A DNA stretch of 64,000 bases from Nocardioides sp. B-3 (GCF_024703895.1 NZ_CP087968.1:3348001-3412000); one strand, 5' to 3'; counted from the stretch's first letter, positions 29,337 to 42,284 are shown. Translations and numbers: made by a program. The notes: generated from the letters alone by a model not told the origin.

Positions 29337-29369
29337 CGGTGGAGGACGAGCCGCCCCTAGAGTGGCGCC

Positions 29370-31409
<2,040 letters not shown>

Positions 31410-31471
31410 CAACTATCCGCGCGACACGTGCGTCGTAACTCTGAACACCCCTGACAGCGGAAGGTTTGCTT

Positions 31472-32069
31472 GTGTCCCGTCTCCCGGTCCGCCCCCTGAC
31501 CGGTGTGCTGATCAGCACCCTGATGATCCTGATGACGTCCCTGATCGGTGCCGCGCCCGCGAGCGCAGTGCCGGAGCGCGTCGATCGAGCTCGACACCGA
31601 CCTCACCCTCAAGATTGCCCGGTGTGAGGGCTGTGTCGTCACGCTCTTCTCGTACGACGGCGCCAACCCCGGCTACTCCTCGGTGCCCGAAGCCGTGGCC
31701 GGTGGATCGGTGACCGTCACCCTGCCGTCGGCCAAGACGGCCGGCATGAGCGTGCGGATCGAGCCGACGTGGCTCACCTCCAGCGTTCCGGCCGACACGC
31801 AGGTCGTGTGGCGTTATGCCGGCAAGGCCATCGGCGACGCCATCGGCTTCCGGGAGGCGCGCGGCAAGAGCCGGGCCAGTGGTTGCTGGGCGGGGACCGT
31901 CAACGAAGCGGTCACGCTCACGGTCAAGGTCCGCCGGGTCTGGTACCGCGGACGTCCGGGCGCGATCGCTCGGGCGCCGGTCACCGAGCCCTACCTGACG
32001 CCGATGGAGCGGGTGCGCAACGGCGTGCTGGTCAGTGACGACGTGCTGGCCTGCAACGTCTACCGCTGA
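31472..32069 (+). CDS. Secreted protein of unknown function (one frame change)
   Basis: A signal peptide is clear: LTGVLISTLMILMTSLIGAAPASA following a short Arg-containing N-terminus. After a frame change near 31570 the mature protein begins SIELDTDLTLKIARCEGCVVTLFSYDG and continues with alternating strands (GGSVTVTLPSAKTAGMSVRIE, NEAVTLTVKVRRVWYRGRPG), ending VLACNVYR. It has four cysteines that could form disulfides, and an immunoglobulin-like or beta-sandwich fold is likely. GCGGAAGG before the GTG at 31472 is a good ribosome binding site. No family is recognised. Confidence 0.68.
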
Positions 32070-32130
32070 CAGGCCTCTCGGGCACAGACACCGCCACCGC
32101 TCGTTCAGGCGGGTGCGACATGATGTGCGC

Positions 32131-33468
32131 ATGGGCAAGCAGGAAGACTTCGTACTCCGCGCACTCGAAGAGCGTGACGTCCGCTTCGTGCGGCTGTGGT
32201 TCACCGACGTCCCGGGCTTCTTGAAGTCCGTGGCGGTGGCCCCGGCCGAGCTCGAAGGGGCCTTCGAGGAGGGCATCGGCTTCGACGGCTCGGCGATCGA
32301 GGGACTGGCCCGTGTCTACGAGGCGGACATGCTCCTCAAGCCCGATCCGTCGACGTTCCAGATCCTGCCGTGGCGGGGCGAGGGACCGGCGACCGCGCGG
32401 ATGTTCTGCGACATCGCGATGCCCGACGGCTCCGCGTCCTTCGCCGACCCGCGCCACGTCCTCAAACGGACACTGAGCGCCGCGGCCGACAAGGGCTTCA
32501 CGTTCTACACGCACCCCGAGATCGAGTTCTACCTCTTCAAGGACCACCCCGAGCCGGGCGAGGAGCCGCGCCCGGTCGACCGCAGCGGCTTCTTCGACCA
32601 CACCGCGCAGTCCAAGGGCTCCGACTTCCGTCGCGAGGCGATCTCGATGCTCGAGGCGATGGGCATCTCGGTCGAGTTCAGTCACCACGAGGGCGGTCCG
32701 GGCCAGCAGGAGATCGACCTGCGCTACGCCGACGCGCTCTCCACGGCCGACAACATCATGACCTTCCGCACGGTCATCCGTGAGGTCGCGCTCAGCCGGG
32801 ACATCTGGGCCTCGTTCATGCCCAAGCCCTTCACCACCCACCCGGGCTCGGGGATGCACACCCACGTCTCGCTCTTCGAGGGCGACCGCAATGCGTTCTA
32901 CGAGGCGGGCTCCGAATACCAGCTGTCCAAGACCGGTCGAGCCTTCATCGCCGGGATCCTGCACCACGCCAGCGAGATCACCTGTGTGACCAACCAGTGG
33001 GTCAACTCCTACAAGCGGCTGCTCGGCGGCGGCGAGGCACCGTCCTACGTCTCGTGGGGCCACAACAACCGCAGCGCCATGGTCCGGGTGCCGATGTACA
33101 AGCCCAACAAGGGTCAGTCGACTCGCGTCGAGCTGCGCACCATCGACGCCGCCTGCAACCCCTACCTCGCCTTCGCGGTCATCCTCGCGGCCGGCATGAA
33201 GGGCATCGAGGAGGGCTACGAGCTGCCGCGCGAGGCCGAGGACGACGTCTGGTCGCTCACGGAGCGTGAGCGCAAGGCGCTCGGCATCGAGCCGCTTCCC
33301 AAGAGCCTGTGGGACGCGATCGGCATCGCCGAGAACTCCGAGCTGCTGGCCGAGACCCCGGGCGAGCACGTCTACGACTTCTTCCTGCGCAACAAGCGCG
33401 CTGAGTGGGAGGAGTACCGCGGCCGTGTCTCCGCCTTCGAGCGCGACCGGATGCTGCCGGTCATCTGA
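32131..33468 (+). CDS. glnA2: Glutamine synthetase type I, GlnA2-like
   Basis: This 445-residue type I glutamine synthetase has an intact frame. Motifs are GFDGSAIEGLARVYEADM, the metal-binding EIEFYLF, FMPKPF, GSGMHTHVSLF, and NKGQSTRVELRTIDAACNPYLAF. The usual adenylylation site NLYDLPPEE is replaced by DDVWSLTERE, with Trp where the Tyr should be (about residue 374), so it should not be regulated by adenylylation. The C-terminal RNKRAEWEEYRGRVSAFERD is typical of GlnA2. The start ATG 32131 is used. In Mycobacterium tuberculosis glnA2 is likewise followed by glnE. Confidence 0.92.
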   Translation: MGKQEDFVLRALEERDVRFVRLWFTDVPGFLKSVAVAPAELEGAFEEGIGFDGSAIEGLARVYEADMLLKPDPSTFQILPWRGEGPATARMFCDIAMPDGSASFADPRHVLKRTLSAAADKGFTFYTHPEIEFYLFKDHPEPGEEPRPVDRSGFFDHTAQSKGSDFRREAISMLEAMGISVEFSHHEGGPGQQEIDLRYADALSTADNIMTFRTVIREVALSRDIWASFMPKPFTTHPGSGMHTHVSLFEGDRNAFYEAGSEYQLSKTGRAFIAGILHHASEITCVTNQWVNSYKRLLGGGEAPSYVSWGHNNRSAMVRVPMYKPNKGQSTRVELRTIDAACNPYLAFAVILAAGMKGIEEGYELPREAEDDVWSLTERERKALGIEPLPKSLWDAIGIAENSELLAETPGEHVYDFFLRNKRAEWEEYRGRVSAFERDRMLPVI

Positions 33469-33469
33469 C

Positions 33470-36443
33470 GTGACCCCCACCGCCGGCTCCCCTGGTCCGG
33501 CTCGGTTTCCTCGACGGCGATGCCGCGCGTACGGGCATCGAGCGGCTGGGGGAGGCCGGCCCGGAGCTCGCACCACCGCTGGCCGCCTCGGCAGATCCCG
33601 ACGCGGCACTCGTCGGACTGGTGCGCCTCGCGGACGCGGTCGAGGGGCGCGAGGAAATGTTGCGCGAGCTCGCCGACGACGAGGGTACGGCGATGCGCCT
33701 GTGCTCCGTCCCGGGCGCGAGCGAGGCACTCTCGGCCCACTCGGCGCGACACCCCGAGCAGTGGCACGAGCTGACCGACCCGACACTGGGCACGACCCGG
33801 CCCGCTGCGTTCGCCGTACGCGCGCCGCGCTGCTCGAGGCCGTCGGTGCCGACCCGGCTGCGGACCAACCGGTGGCCACCGTGCCCGACGCACAGGCCGT
33901 CGACGCGCTGCGCGTGGACTACCGGCGGATCCTGCTCCGGCTGGCCGCACGCGACCCGGCGCACCACCTCGCCGTCGACGACGCGGCGGCCGAGATCGCC
34001 GACCCGGCGGCCGGCACCCCGGAGGCGGCCCCGGCCGTGGCACGCGCCCGGGTGGGGGAGACGGCCGCCGCCGCACGTCTCGCCGTGATCGCGATGGGCA
34101 AGTGCGGTGGCCACGAGCTCAACTACGTCTCCGACGTGGACGTGATCTTCGTCTTCGAGCCCGCGGATGGCGCGGACGAGGGCGTGGCGCTGCGCGCCGC
34201 GACCCAGCTGGCCTCCCAGCTGATGCAGGTCTGCTCGGACCACACGGCCGAGGGGACGATCTGGCCGGTCGACGCCAACCTGCGTCCGGAAGGCGCCTCC
34301 GGGCCGCTCGTGCGGACCCCCGGCCAGCCACCGCGGCTACTACGAGAAGTGGGCCAAGACCCGGGAGTTCCAAGCGCTGCTCAAGGCCCGCCCGGTGGCG
34401 GGCGACCTCGAGCTGGGCCGGCGCTACGTCGAGATGATCGAGCCGATGGTGTGGAGCGCGGCCGAGCGCGACGGGTTCGTGCACGACGTGCAGGCGATGC
34501 GTCGTCGGGTGCTGGACCACATCCCCGCGCACGAGGCCGAACGCCAGCTGAAGCTCGGGTCGGGTGGCCTGCGGGACGTGGAGTTCGCCGTACAGCTCCT
34601 GCAGCTCGTGCACGGGCGTGCCGACTCCACGATCCGCTCCGGCACCACCTTGAGTGCGCTGGCCGACCTGACGCGAGGCGGCTACGTCGGGCGCGAGGAC
34701 GGGGAGGCGCTGCACGAGGCCTATGCGTTCCTGCGGACCCTCGAGCACCGGATCCAGCTGCACCGGCTGCGGCGCACGCACGTCGTGCCCGAGGACGAGG
34801 TGTCGCTGCGACGGTTGGGGCGCTCGCTCGGGCTCTACTCCGAGCCGGTCGCCGAGCTCGACAAGCTGTGGAAGTACCACCGCCGCGAAGTGCGGCGGCT
34901 GCACGAGAAGATCTTCTACCGACCGCTGCTCGCGGCTGTCGCGAAGCTCGCCGGTGACGACGCCCGGCTGTCGATGGACGCCGCCGAGGCGCGACTCTCG
35001 GCGCTCGGCTACGGCGATCCGAAGGGCGCGCTGCGGCACCTCGAGGCGCTGACCAGCGGCGTCTCGCGCACCTCCGACATCCAGCGCACGCTGCTGCCGG
35101 TGATGCTGTCGTGGTTCGGGGACTCGCCCGATCCCGACGCCGGCCTCTTCGGCTTCCGTCGGCTCAGCGAGAGCCCGGGGCGCTCGTCGTGGTACCTCAA
35201 GATGTTGCGCGACGAGGGCGAGGTCGCCGAACGGCTCGCCTTCCTGCTCGGCACGTCGCGCTATGCCACCGACCTGCTCGAGCGCGAGCCGCAGGGCGTG
35301 CGGATGCTCGGCGGCGACCTCTCGCCGCTGTCCGCCGAGGCGCTGACGACCGAGATGCAGTCCGTCGCGTCGCGGCAGAGCGACCCTGAGGAGGCGGTGC
35401 GGGCGATCCGGGCCGTACGGCGCCGTGAGCTGCTGCGCATCGCGTGCGGCGACCCGGTGGGCGAGACCGACGTGGCGCTGGTCGGCGCCGGGCTCTCGCG
35501 CCTGACCGACGCCACCTTGGAGGCGACGCTGACGGCGTCGATGGACGCCGTGCGCGTGGCCCGCGGGCTGGACGCCGAGCCGTGCCGGATGGCCATCATC
35601 GCGATGGGGCGCTACGGCGGGTTCGAGCTGTCCTACGGCAGTGATGCCGACGTCATGTTCGTCCGGGAGCCGGTCGACGGTGTGGAGCCACAGGTCGCTG
35701 CGGCGTACGCACAGGCGGTGGTGGGGGAGCTGCGGCGACTGTTGTCCCTGCCCGCGACCGACCCGCCGCTGGTGGTCGACGCCGACCTGCGACCGGAGGG
35801 CAAGCAGGGACCGCTGGTCCGCACGCTGGCGTCCTACGAGGCCTACTACGCGAAGTGGTCGCACGTGTGGGAGTTCCGGGCGCTGCTGCGCGCCGACGCG
35901 GTGGTCGGCGACCCGGAGCTGCGCGCGAAGTTCACCGCGCTGATCGACCCGTTGCGGTTCCCGAGCGCAGGCATCGCGCCCGACGACATCGTCGAGATCC
36001 GCCGGATCAAGGCCCGCGTCGACGACGAACGGCTGCCGCGAGGCGCCGATCCCCACACGCACCTCAAGCTCGGTCGCGGCGGTCTTGCCGATGTCGAGTG
36101 GACCGTCCAGCTGCTGCAGATGCGGCACGCGGGCACGGTGCCGGGGCTGCGGACCACCCAGACCCTCGCCGCGCTCGAGGCCGCGGTGGCCGCCGGCCTG
36201 ATCGAGAGCGAGGACGCCGAGGTGCTGGCCGCGGCCCGGCGGCTGGTGAGTCGGATGCGCAACGCGGTCACGCTGGTGCGCGGCAAGCCGTCGGACCGGG
36301 TCCCGCGCGACGCGACCGAGCGGGCCGCCGTCGCCCGGGTGCTCGGTTACGCCGCCGGGGACTCCGACCGGATGGTCAACGACTACCTCCGCACCACGCG
36401 TCGCGCGCACGTGGTCGTGGAGAAGGTCTTCTGGCGAGAGTGA
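33470..36443 (+). CDS. glnE: Bifunctional glutamine synthetase adenylyltransferase/deadenylase (frame changes in first third)
   Basis: GlnE attaches and removes AMP on glutamine synthetase in answer to nitrogen status. It has two nucleotidyltransferase halves. The first has GKCGGHELNYVSDVDVIFVFEP and the second GRYGGFELSYGSDADVMFVREP, each with the SDxD metal site. Between them are the helical GlnD-UR_UTase blocks with RDVEFAVQLLQLVHG and the matching ADVEWTVQLLQMRHAG near the end. From 34395 the frame is clean to the stop; upstream of that it changes near 33500, 33830 and 34320. The GTG at 33470 directly follows the glnA2 stop, so they form an operon. Length about 990 residues. Confidence 0.93.
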
Positions 36444-36452
36444 AGAGCAATG

Positions 36453-36474
36453 CTTCATCATTATTTGAATGAAG
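36453..36474. promoter_or_regulatory. AT-rich palindrome CTTCAT-N10-ATGAAG upstream of SatD-like gene
   Basis: Six-base inverted arms at 36453-36458 and 36469-36474 flank an AT-rich centre. This 60-base gap is strikingly AT-rich for the region. It lies 31 bases before the ATG of the SatD-like gene, which encodes its own helix-turn-helix, so an autoregulatory operator is plausible. Confidence 0.5.
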
Positions 36475-36504
36475 TGATAGCCTTCTTCGTTGTGAGGTGA
36501 AGCC

Positions 36505-37136
36505 ATGACATCAACCACTCTGATCGGCGACCTGATCGGGTCCCGCGGTTCGGAGGACCGGCAGGCACTGCATGCGCGCTTCGAGCGCGCTGGACGAGGT
36601 GAACGCGCAGTTCGACCCACCGACGCCGATGCGGATGCAGGTCGGCGACGAATACCGGGGCGTCTTCGCGACGCTGGGCGACGCGCTCGCTGCGTCGTTG
36701 CTGGTGCGGCTGGCCCTGCACCCCGAGGGCGACATCCGGCACGGGATCGGCCGCGGTGAGGTGGAGGTGCTGGGCACCTCGCCCCGGGTCGAGGACGGCC
36801 CCGGCTGGTGGGCGGCGCGGGCCGCCGTCGAGCGCGTCCGAGCAGAGCGAGGCGCGGGCGGCGACGCGGACGCTGCGCACGGCCTACGTCGCCGCCGGGC
36901 CGGACTCCGATCCCATCGAACCTCTCGTCAACGCGAGTCTGTTGCTGCGCGACGAGCTCGTCACCGGCCTGTCGGAGCGGTCGGTGTCGGTGCTGCGTGG
37001 TCTGCTGGCCGGACAGACGCAGCGTGACTCGGCCGAGGAGCTGGGCATCAGCCCATCGGCCGTGTCCCAACGGGTGCGTGCCGACGGCCTCGGCACGATC
37101 CCGGCTGCACACGAACTGATGGGAGGGCTGCCGTGA
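36505..37136 (+). CDS. SatD-family protein with C-terminal HTH (frame changes inside)
   Basis: Pieces in three frames assemble into one protein of about 210 residues: TSTTLIGDLIGSRGSEDRQAL at the start, LDEVNAQFDPPTPMRMQVGDEYRG, then ASLLVRLALHPEGDIRHGIGRGEVEVL, and a C-terminal helix-turn-helix LSERSVSVLRGLLAGQTQRDSAEELGISPSAVSQRVR. The N-terminal part is the SatD domain (GDLIGSR, LQ-GDEF-like), known by name from a restriction-modification-linked locus in streptococci but without a defined biochemical role. Frame changes are near 36590 and 36840. Its stop overlaps the GTG of the next gene (GTGA), so the two are a pair. Confidence 0.72.
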
Positions 37137-37872
37137 GCTGGTTGGCCGTGTTGCTGATCGGGCTGGCGCTGGCCGACCTGACCCACTCGGTGCGTCCCGT
37201 ACGGATCCTGCCCGAGTCCGTCGGCGCCATCGGCGTGATCCCGGTGGGTCTGGCTGCCGGGCTCACCTCGGGCCGAGACATCGTCGCGCTGGTGCTGATC
37301 GCCGTCGCCGTGGTGGCGTGGGGCCAGACGGTGACCGGCGGCTTCGCCGGCCGGCTCCCGGCGTCGGTGCCACTGGCGGTGCTGGCCGGCTCAGTGGGCC
37401 CGGCCATCGCCTTCGCCGGGCAGGCGGGTGCTGCCGACGGACTGCTGGGCGACTGGCTGCGCTCGACGCCGGTGCCCGTTCTCGCCGGCCCGGACGCCGA
37501 TCGCGCGCTGCTGCTGGCCGGCGCGTTCGCCGTACAGCTGAGCACGGGCAACGTCGTGGTGCGGCTCGTGCTGGCCGCGACCGACACCGTCAACCCCGCC
37601 CGGCACGGCCGGGTCGACGACCCGGAGATGCAGCTCAAGGGCGGGCGCCTGCTCGGGCCGATGGAGCGCGTCTTCATCCTCGGCCTCGCGCTGGCCGGCC
37701 GGGTCACCGCCGCCAGCATCGTGGTCGCGGCCAAGGGGTTGTTGCGGTTCCCCGAGCTGTCGTCGAAGCGTGACCGGGGAGCGGATCCACCTGCTGACGG
37801 AATACTTCCCCGGTCGGCAGCTTCGTGTCATGGCTGGTCGCTCTGAGCTCGCTGGTGCTGCTGCGCCAGTGA
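37133..37872 (+). CDS. Membrane protein partnered with SatD-like gene (frame change near end)
   Basis: An integral membrane protein of about 245 residues with at least six hydrophobic segments (SWLAVLLIGLALADLTHS, AIGVIPVGLAAGLTSG, VALVLIAVAVVAWGQ and others). A cytoplasmic loop carries ARHGRVDDPEMQLKGGRLLGPMERVFI, a conserved-looking charged motif. After frame changes near 37775 the corrected end is ERIHLLTEYF, then SFVSWLVALSSLVLLRQ with TGA at 37870-37872. Coupled by GTGA overlap to the SatD-like gene. No function is known; nucleotide or stress sensing at the membrane is only a guess. Confidence 0.68.
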
Positions 37873-37881
37873 GTTGACGCC

Positions 37882-37908
37882 GAGGCCCCGGAGCGTGTCC
37901 GGGGCCTC
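37882..37908. terminator. Bidirectional terminator hairpin
   Basis: GAGGCCCCGGA / TCCGGGGCCTC is a perfect 11-bp stem with loop GCGTG, between the convergent SatD-partner and PhoX-like genes. It has no U tract, as is common in actinobacteria. Confidence 0.8.
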
Positions 37909-37929
37909 GCCGTAGTGCGGTGGAACAGA

Positions 37930-39953
37930 TCAGCCGCGCGTCACCCGGACGACGCTGGGGCGCGGGCCGGCGAAGTCGCCGGGGGCCGCGGTGCCGGTGG
38001 AGGGGACGTAGTCGGGGAAGCGCGAGTGCTGCGCCGCCCACGAGCCGTCCTCGCCCGGGTGCTGGACGGCGACGAAGACCGACCCGTCCTTGTCGTGGAT
38101 CACCGGGCCACAGGTCTCGCCCTCGGTCGGGACGGCCGGGAACTGCTGCACGTGGCCGCGCTCCGGACCGGCGACGGGCACCTTGAAGAGGCCGTCGTTG
38201 AGGCCGATGGTGCCCGGCTGGCCGTCGGTGGAGACCCACAGGTTGCCGACGGAGTCAGAACGCGACGTTGTCGGGGCAGGAGATCGGGGAGACGGGACCG
38301 GTCCAACCGCCGAAGTAGGTGCCGGCCGTCGCGGCGTCGCCGCAGATGAGGATCAGGTTCCACGCGAACGTCGACGCGGTGTGGTCGCCGCCGGTCGGCT
38401 GCATCTCGACGACGTGGCCGTTCTTGTTGGCGTTGCGCGGGTTGGGCTCGGTAGCGGCCTCCTTGCCGACCTTGCCGCGGTCGGTGTTGTTGGTGCACGC
38501 GACGTAGATGAAGCCGTTGACGTAGTTGGGCTCGACGTCCTCGGGGCGGTCCATCTTGGTGGGCTGCACGGCGTCCGCGGCGAGGCGGGTGAAGACGAGC
38601 ACCTGCTCGGTGGTGAAGCCGGGGACGACGGACTGGCCGCCGACCGATAGCTGGATCCACTCGCCGCTTCCGTCGCTGACGCCGTCCTCGAGTCCGTCGC
38701 CGGTGAAGCGGGCCACGGACAGGTCGCCGTGGGAGAGCAGCGTGAGGTTGTGCTTGCGGTCGCTGGCCTTGCCGCCGGCGCGGTAGGCGTCGCGGGAGAC
38801 GAAGCGGTAGACGTAGTCGAAGCGCTCGTCGTCACCCATGTAGGCCACGACCTTGCCGTCGCCGTTGATGATGACGTTGGCGCCCTCGTGCTTGAAGCGG
38901 CCCATCGCGGTGTGCTTGACCGGCATGGACTTGGGGTCCTCCGGGTCGACCTCGACGATCCAGCCGAAGCGGTTGGGCTCGTTGGGGTTGGCGACCGCGT
39001 CCCAGCGACTGTCGACGGAGCGCCAGTTGCGTCCGTCCCGGGTGGCGCTCAGTCCGTAGCGCTTCTCCTCTGCACTGGTGCCGGCGGCGCGGAAGTACTG
39101 GTTGAAGTTCTCCTCGCCGGACAGGACGGTGCCCCACGGGGTGGTGCCGCCGGCGCAGTTGTTCATGGTGCCCAGCACCCGGGTGCCGGTCGGGTCGGCG
39201 GCGGTCTTGAGCAGGTCGGAGCCGGCGGCCGGGCCGTCGACGGTGAAGGGAGTCGTGAGGGTGATCCGGCGGTTGCGGGAGCCGTTGGGCACGTAGGTCC
39301 ACGTGGAGCCGGCGGACTTGCGGCGGAGCTCGACGACGCTGAGACCATGGGCCGCCCACGCGGTGCGGATCAGCTCGGTGGAGTCCATGTCGGGCGGGAA
39401 CATGATGTTCTCGTTGGTGTACTCGTGGTTGGCCACGAGCAGCGCGCGGGTGCCCTTGCGGTCGGTGACGATGATGTCGAGGTAGTCGCAGTTGTAGCCG
39501 AACTGCAGCTCCTGCGCGGTGGCGCTCTGGTTGGCGGCGTCGAAGACGGGCGCACCGTCGAAGATCGGGTCGCCCCAGCGGATGATCGGGTCCCAGCGAT
39601 AGCCCGCGGGCACGGTGAACGCGTCGACGTTCTTCGCCACGGGGGCGATCGGCGCGAACTCGAGGGAGCCCGACGAGGCAGCGGCGCTGCTGGCGGCGAT
39701 CGGACTGCGGAACAGGGCCGCCGCCGGCTGGCTGCTCAGGGCGACGCCGGCGGTGCCGACGGCGGCCGCGCCGAGGATGCTGCGGCGCGACAGGGCGCTC
39801 GCTGCGATGTCGCGGAAGTAGGAGGTCTTGGTGGTGTTGGGGACGTCCCGGGAAGCACGCGTCGCCGCACCGGAGGTGACAGGTGACGGGGCTGCGGTTG
39901 CCGTGGGCGAGGTCTGCCATCGGGAGGGCACGACGCTGAGGAGTGAGGGTCAT
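37930..39953 (-). CDS. Tat-exported PhoX/DUF839-family phosphatase (frame changes at both ends)
   Basis: This protein of about 670 residues matches the PhoX/DUF839 family of Ca/Fe-dependent phosphatases. A twin-arginine signal is visible: SALSRRSILGAAAVGTAGVAL near residue 50. The core has YRWDPIIRWGDPIF, LLVANHEYTNENIMFPP, NNCAGGTTPWGTVLSGEENFNQYF, FGWIVEVDPEDP, KHTAMGRFKHEGANVI, RPEDVEPNYVNGFIYVACTNN and WTGPVSPISCPDN, all family motifs. A frame change near 38255 leads into the end GETCGPVIHDKDGSVFVAVQHPGEDG. The N-terminal 20 residues are in another frame; start is ATG 39953 or 39920. It releases phosphate from organic esters outside the cell. Confidence 0.9.
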
Positions 39954-40050
39954 GGGGCGACCCAACCGCCACCGACCGACGCGGAGGTGACGTCGACGTG
40001 AACACCGGTTGCGATTCAGGCGGGCGGCTGGCGCATGGGAGGATCGACCC

Positions 40051-40731
40051 ATGCCCGGCCGTCCCGACTCGCTGCTGTGGTGGCGAGCAGTGATGGTCTC
40101 GGCGATGACGTTCCTGCTCGGCGCCGTCGGGCACGTGAGCACGGGCGGGCTGCTGCCGTCCCGGGCCGCCCTCGGCGCGATGTTCGCGGTCGGTACGGCG
40201 ATCAGTGCCGCCTTCCTCGCCCACCCGGCCTCGGCCGGGCGCATAGTGGCGCTCGTGGTCCTCGGCCAGACGGCCTGCCACGCGTTGCTCAGCCTGACCG
40301 CGGGCCACGCCGGGGACGCGGCGGCCGCGCCCCACGCCGCCGCTCCGAGTGCCCTGCCGCTCAGCGGCGGCGAGCGGGTCGGGTCCTTGCACGACCACTA
40401 CGAGGCCATTGTCGGGGCTGCTCCGTCCGCCGGCTCGGCGCTCACGTTGCCGGACCCCGCTGCCGTGCTCGACCACGCGCCGATGTTCCCGGCGCACACG
40501 GTCGTCGCCGTCCTCCTCGGGCTCTGGCTGGCCGCCGGTGAGCGCGCGCTGTTCTCCCTCCTGACCCTCGTCTTCACGGCCGTGGTCGCGCTCTTCGTGG
40601 GCCTCCTCCCCGTGCCGTTGCTTCTTCGCCGGGCCGCCCCGCTCCGCCGCCGCCCGGCCACGCCGCCGTCGCTTGCCCGCGTCGCGCGCATCGTCGTACG
40701 CCGCGGTCCACCGGCTCTCCTCGCCGCCTGA
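40051..40731 (+). CDS. Membrane protein of unknown function upstream of PepSY gene
   Basis: This 226-residue protein has five or six hydrophobic segments (MVSAMTFLLGAVGHVSTG, RIVALVVLGQTACHALLSL, VVAVLLGLWLAAGERALFSLL and others) and a hydrophilic middle with several histidines (HDHYEAI, DHAPMFPAH). It ends in an Arg-rich tail. The frame is intact and the ATG follows GGGAGGATCG. It precedes a PepSY protein gene by 79 bases. The histidines and the PepSY partner fit a metal (copper or iron) or reductase setting, but I cannot name a family. Confidence 0.68.
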   Translation: MPGRPDSLLWWRAVMVSAMTFLLGAVGHVSTGGLLPSRAALGAMFAVGTAISAAFLAHPASAGRIVALVVLGQTACHALLSLTAGHAGDAAAAPHAAAPSALPLSGGERVGSLHDHYEAIVGAAPSAGSALTLPDPAAVLDHAPMFPAHTVVAVLLGLWLAAGERALFSLLTLVFTAVVALFVGLLPVPLLLRRAAPLRRRPATPPSLARVARIVVRRGPPALLAA

Positions 40732-40810
40732 CCTTCCCTTCCCGCGCGACGCGCGGTCGCTGACGTCTGCGACCGCGCCGCTCGCGCATCTCGTCACGTC
40801 GAGGAGAGAC

Positions 40811-42284
40811 ATGACCACCCAGCTCAACCCCGCGCCCGCACGCGCGTCCACGCCCAGACCAATGACCAGTGCCGGCTGGTTCCGTGCCTTCTGGCGCTGG
40901 CACTTCTATGCCGCGTTCTCGGTGGCACCGGTGCTGCTGGTCCCGGCCGCCACCGGGCTCATCTACCTGTTCCGCTTCCAGCTCGAGCCGCTCATCAATG
41001 CTGACCTCATGAAGATCTCCGCGCCGTCGGCGGACTCGATCCAGCAGCCCTACGCCAACCAGCTCGCCGCCGTCTCACGTACGTTTCCCGACGCCGACGT
41101 GGTGTCGATGACCGAGCCGCGATCCTCCGACCGCAGCACCGTCTTCTCGCTGGCGATGCCCGACGGATCGACGCGCGACGTGTTCGTCAATCCGTACGGC
41201 GCCGAGGTGCTCGGCTCCCTCGACCCGGACACCACCGTGTCGGGCTATGCGGTGCGGATCCACGGCGAGCTGATGGCCGGGACTCGGGGCGAGCGCCTGA
41301 TCGAGCTCGCCGCGTGCTGGGCGATCGTCATGGCGATCACCGGCTACTACCTGTTCTGGAAGGGCCGACGCGCACGCTCGCGACGGCCCCGGTCCCTGCG
41401 GTCGCGGCACGCGCAGGTCGGGCTGGTCGCCGGTGTGGGGCTGCTGTTCCTGCTCGTCTCCGGGCTGCCGTGGACCGGCTTCTGGGGCGCGAAGGCACAG
41501 AGCCTCGCGTCGTCGTCCAGGGCACGTCGTTCTGGTCGCTCGACCACGGCGCGATCTCCGACCCGACCTCGACCCCTGGACGAGTCGCTGCCGCACACGC
41601 ACGCCACCGACATCCCGTGGGCCCGGGGGCGTCGCCGGTGCCGCGGTCGTCTCCCCACGGGGGAGCGGTCGATCGCCAACCTCGACACGGCGTTGACCGT
41701 GGCCACCTCCGAGGGGCTGCGGCACCCCGATGACGGTCGCGCTGCCGTCGGCCGGCGACGGGGTCTTCTCGGTCATCGGCTTTGCGTTCGATGCGCCGAC
41801 CGACGAGCGCACCGTGCACGTCGACCAGTACGGCGGCGGCGTCGTGTCGACGTACGGATATGAGGACTATCCGACCCCGGCGAAGGTGGTCTCGCACGGC
41901 ATCGGCCTGCACGAGGGACGCTCGTTCGGCTACTGGTCGATGGCCGGGTCGACGCTGATGTGCCTGCTGGTGATCGCTTCGTGCGTCACCGGGCCGCTGA
42001 TGTGGTGGAAGCGGCGGCCGTCCGGCTCGCTCGGCGCGCCACGTGGGCGGATGCCGGTGCGTGGGACGCCCTTGTTGCTGGTCGGGCTGGTCGCGCTCGG
42101 GATCTTCCTGCCGTTCTTCGGACTGTCCCTGCTGGTGGTGCTGCTGCTCGACCAGCTCGTGATCCGACGGGTACCGGCGCTGGCGGCCCGGTTCAACGCC
42201 TCCACCTCATCAAATGCGACGGGCGGCGCGACCCGTGAGGGTCACGCCGCCCGGAGCGGTGAAGCGGTGGTCAGCCCTTGTTGA
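40811..42284 (+). CDS. PepSY-associated TM helix protein (frame changes inside)
   Basis: This integral membrane protein of the PepSY_TM family resembles iron-regulated or sulfite/copper-type flavo-reductase partners. Motifs: WFRAFWRWHFYAAFSVAPVLLVPAATGLIYLF as the first segment, then IHGELMAGTRGERLIELAACWAIVMAITGYYLFWKGR, and RHAQVGLVAGVGLLFLLVSGLPWTGFWG. After frame changes near 41520 and 41725 come PepSY-like strands VHVDQYGGGVVSTYGYEDYP and the last segments. GAGGAGAG precedes the ATG. The end overlaps a terminator hairpin shared with the convergent HU gene. Confidence 0.82.
42221..42252. terminator. Terminator hairpin between convergent PepSY and HU genes
   Basis: GGGCGGCGCGACCC at 42221-42234 and GGGTCACGCCGCCC at 42239-42252 pair at 13 of 14 positions around the loop GTGA. 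It lies inside the last codons of the PepSY gene and just beyond the HU stop, so it can serve both strands. Confidence 0.7.

Noticed and set aside
32032..33879. A 615-residue minus-strand frame opposite glnA2 and the start of glnE.
   Set aside because: It is a shadow of glnA2, whose motifs are complete; the antisense product is Arg/Gly/Val-rich without recognisable domains.
34119..37112. A very long open frame on the minus strand (997 residues) opposite glnE.
   Set aside because: It is antisense to a clearly coding glnE with two nucleotidyltransferase domains. High GC third positions create long antisense frames; the protein has no family motifs.
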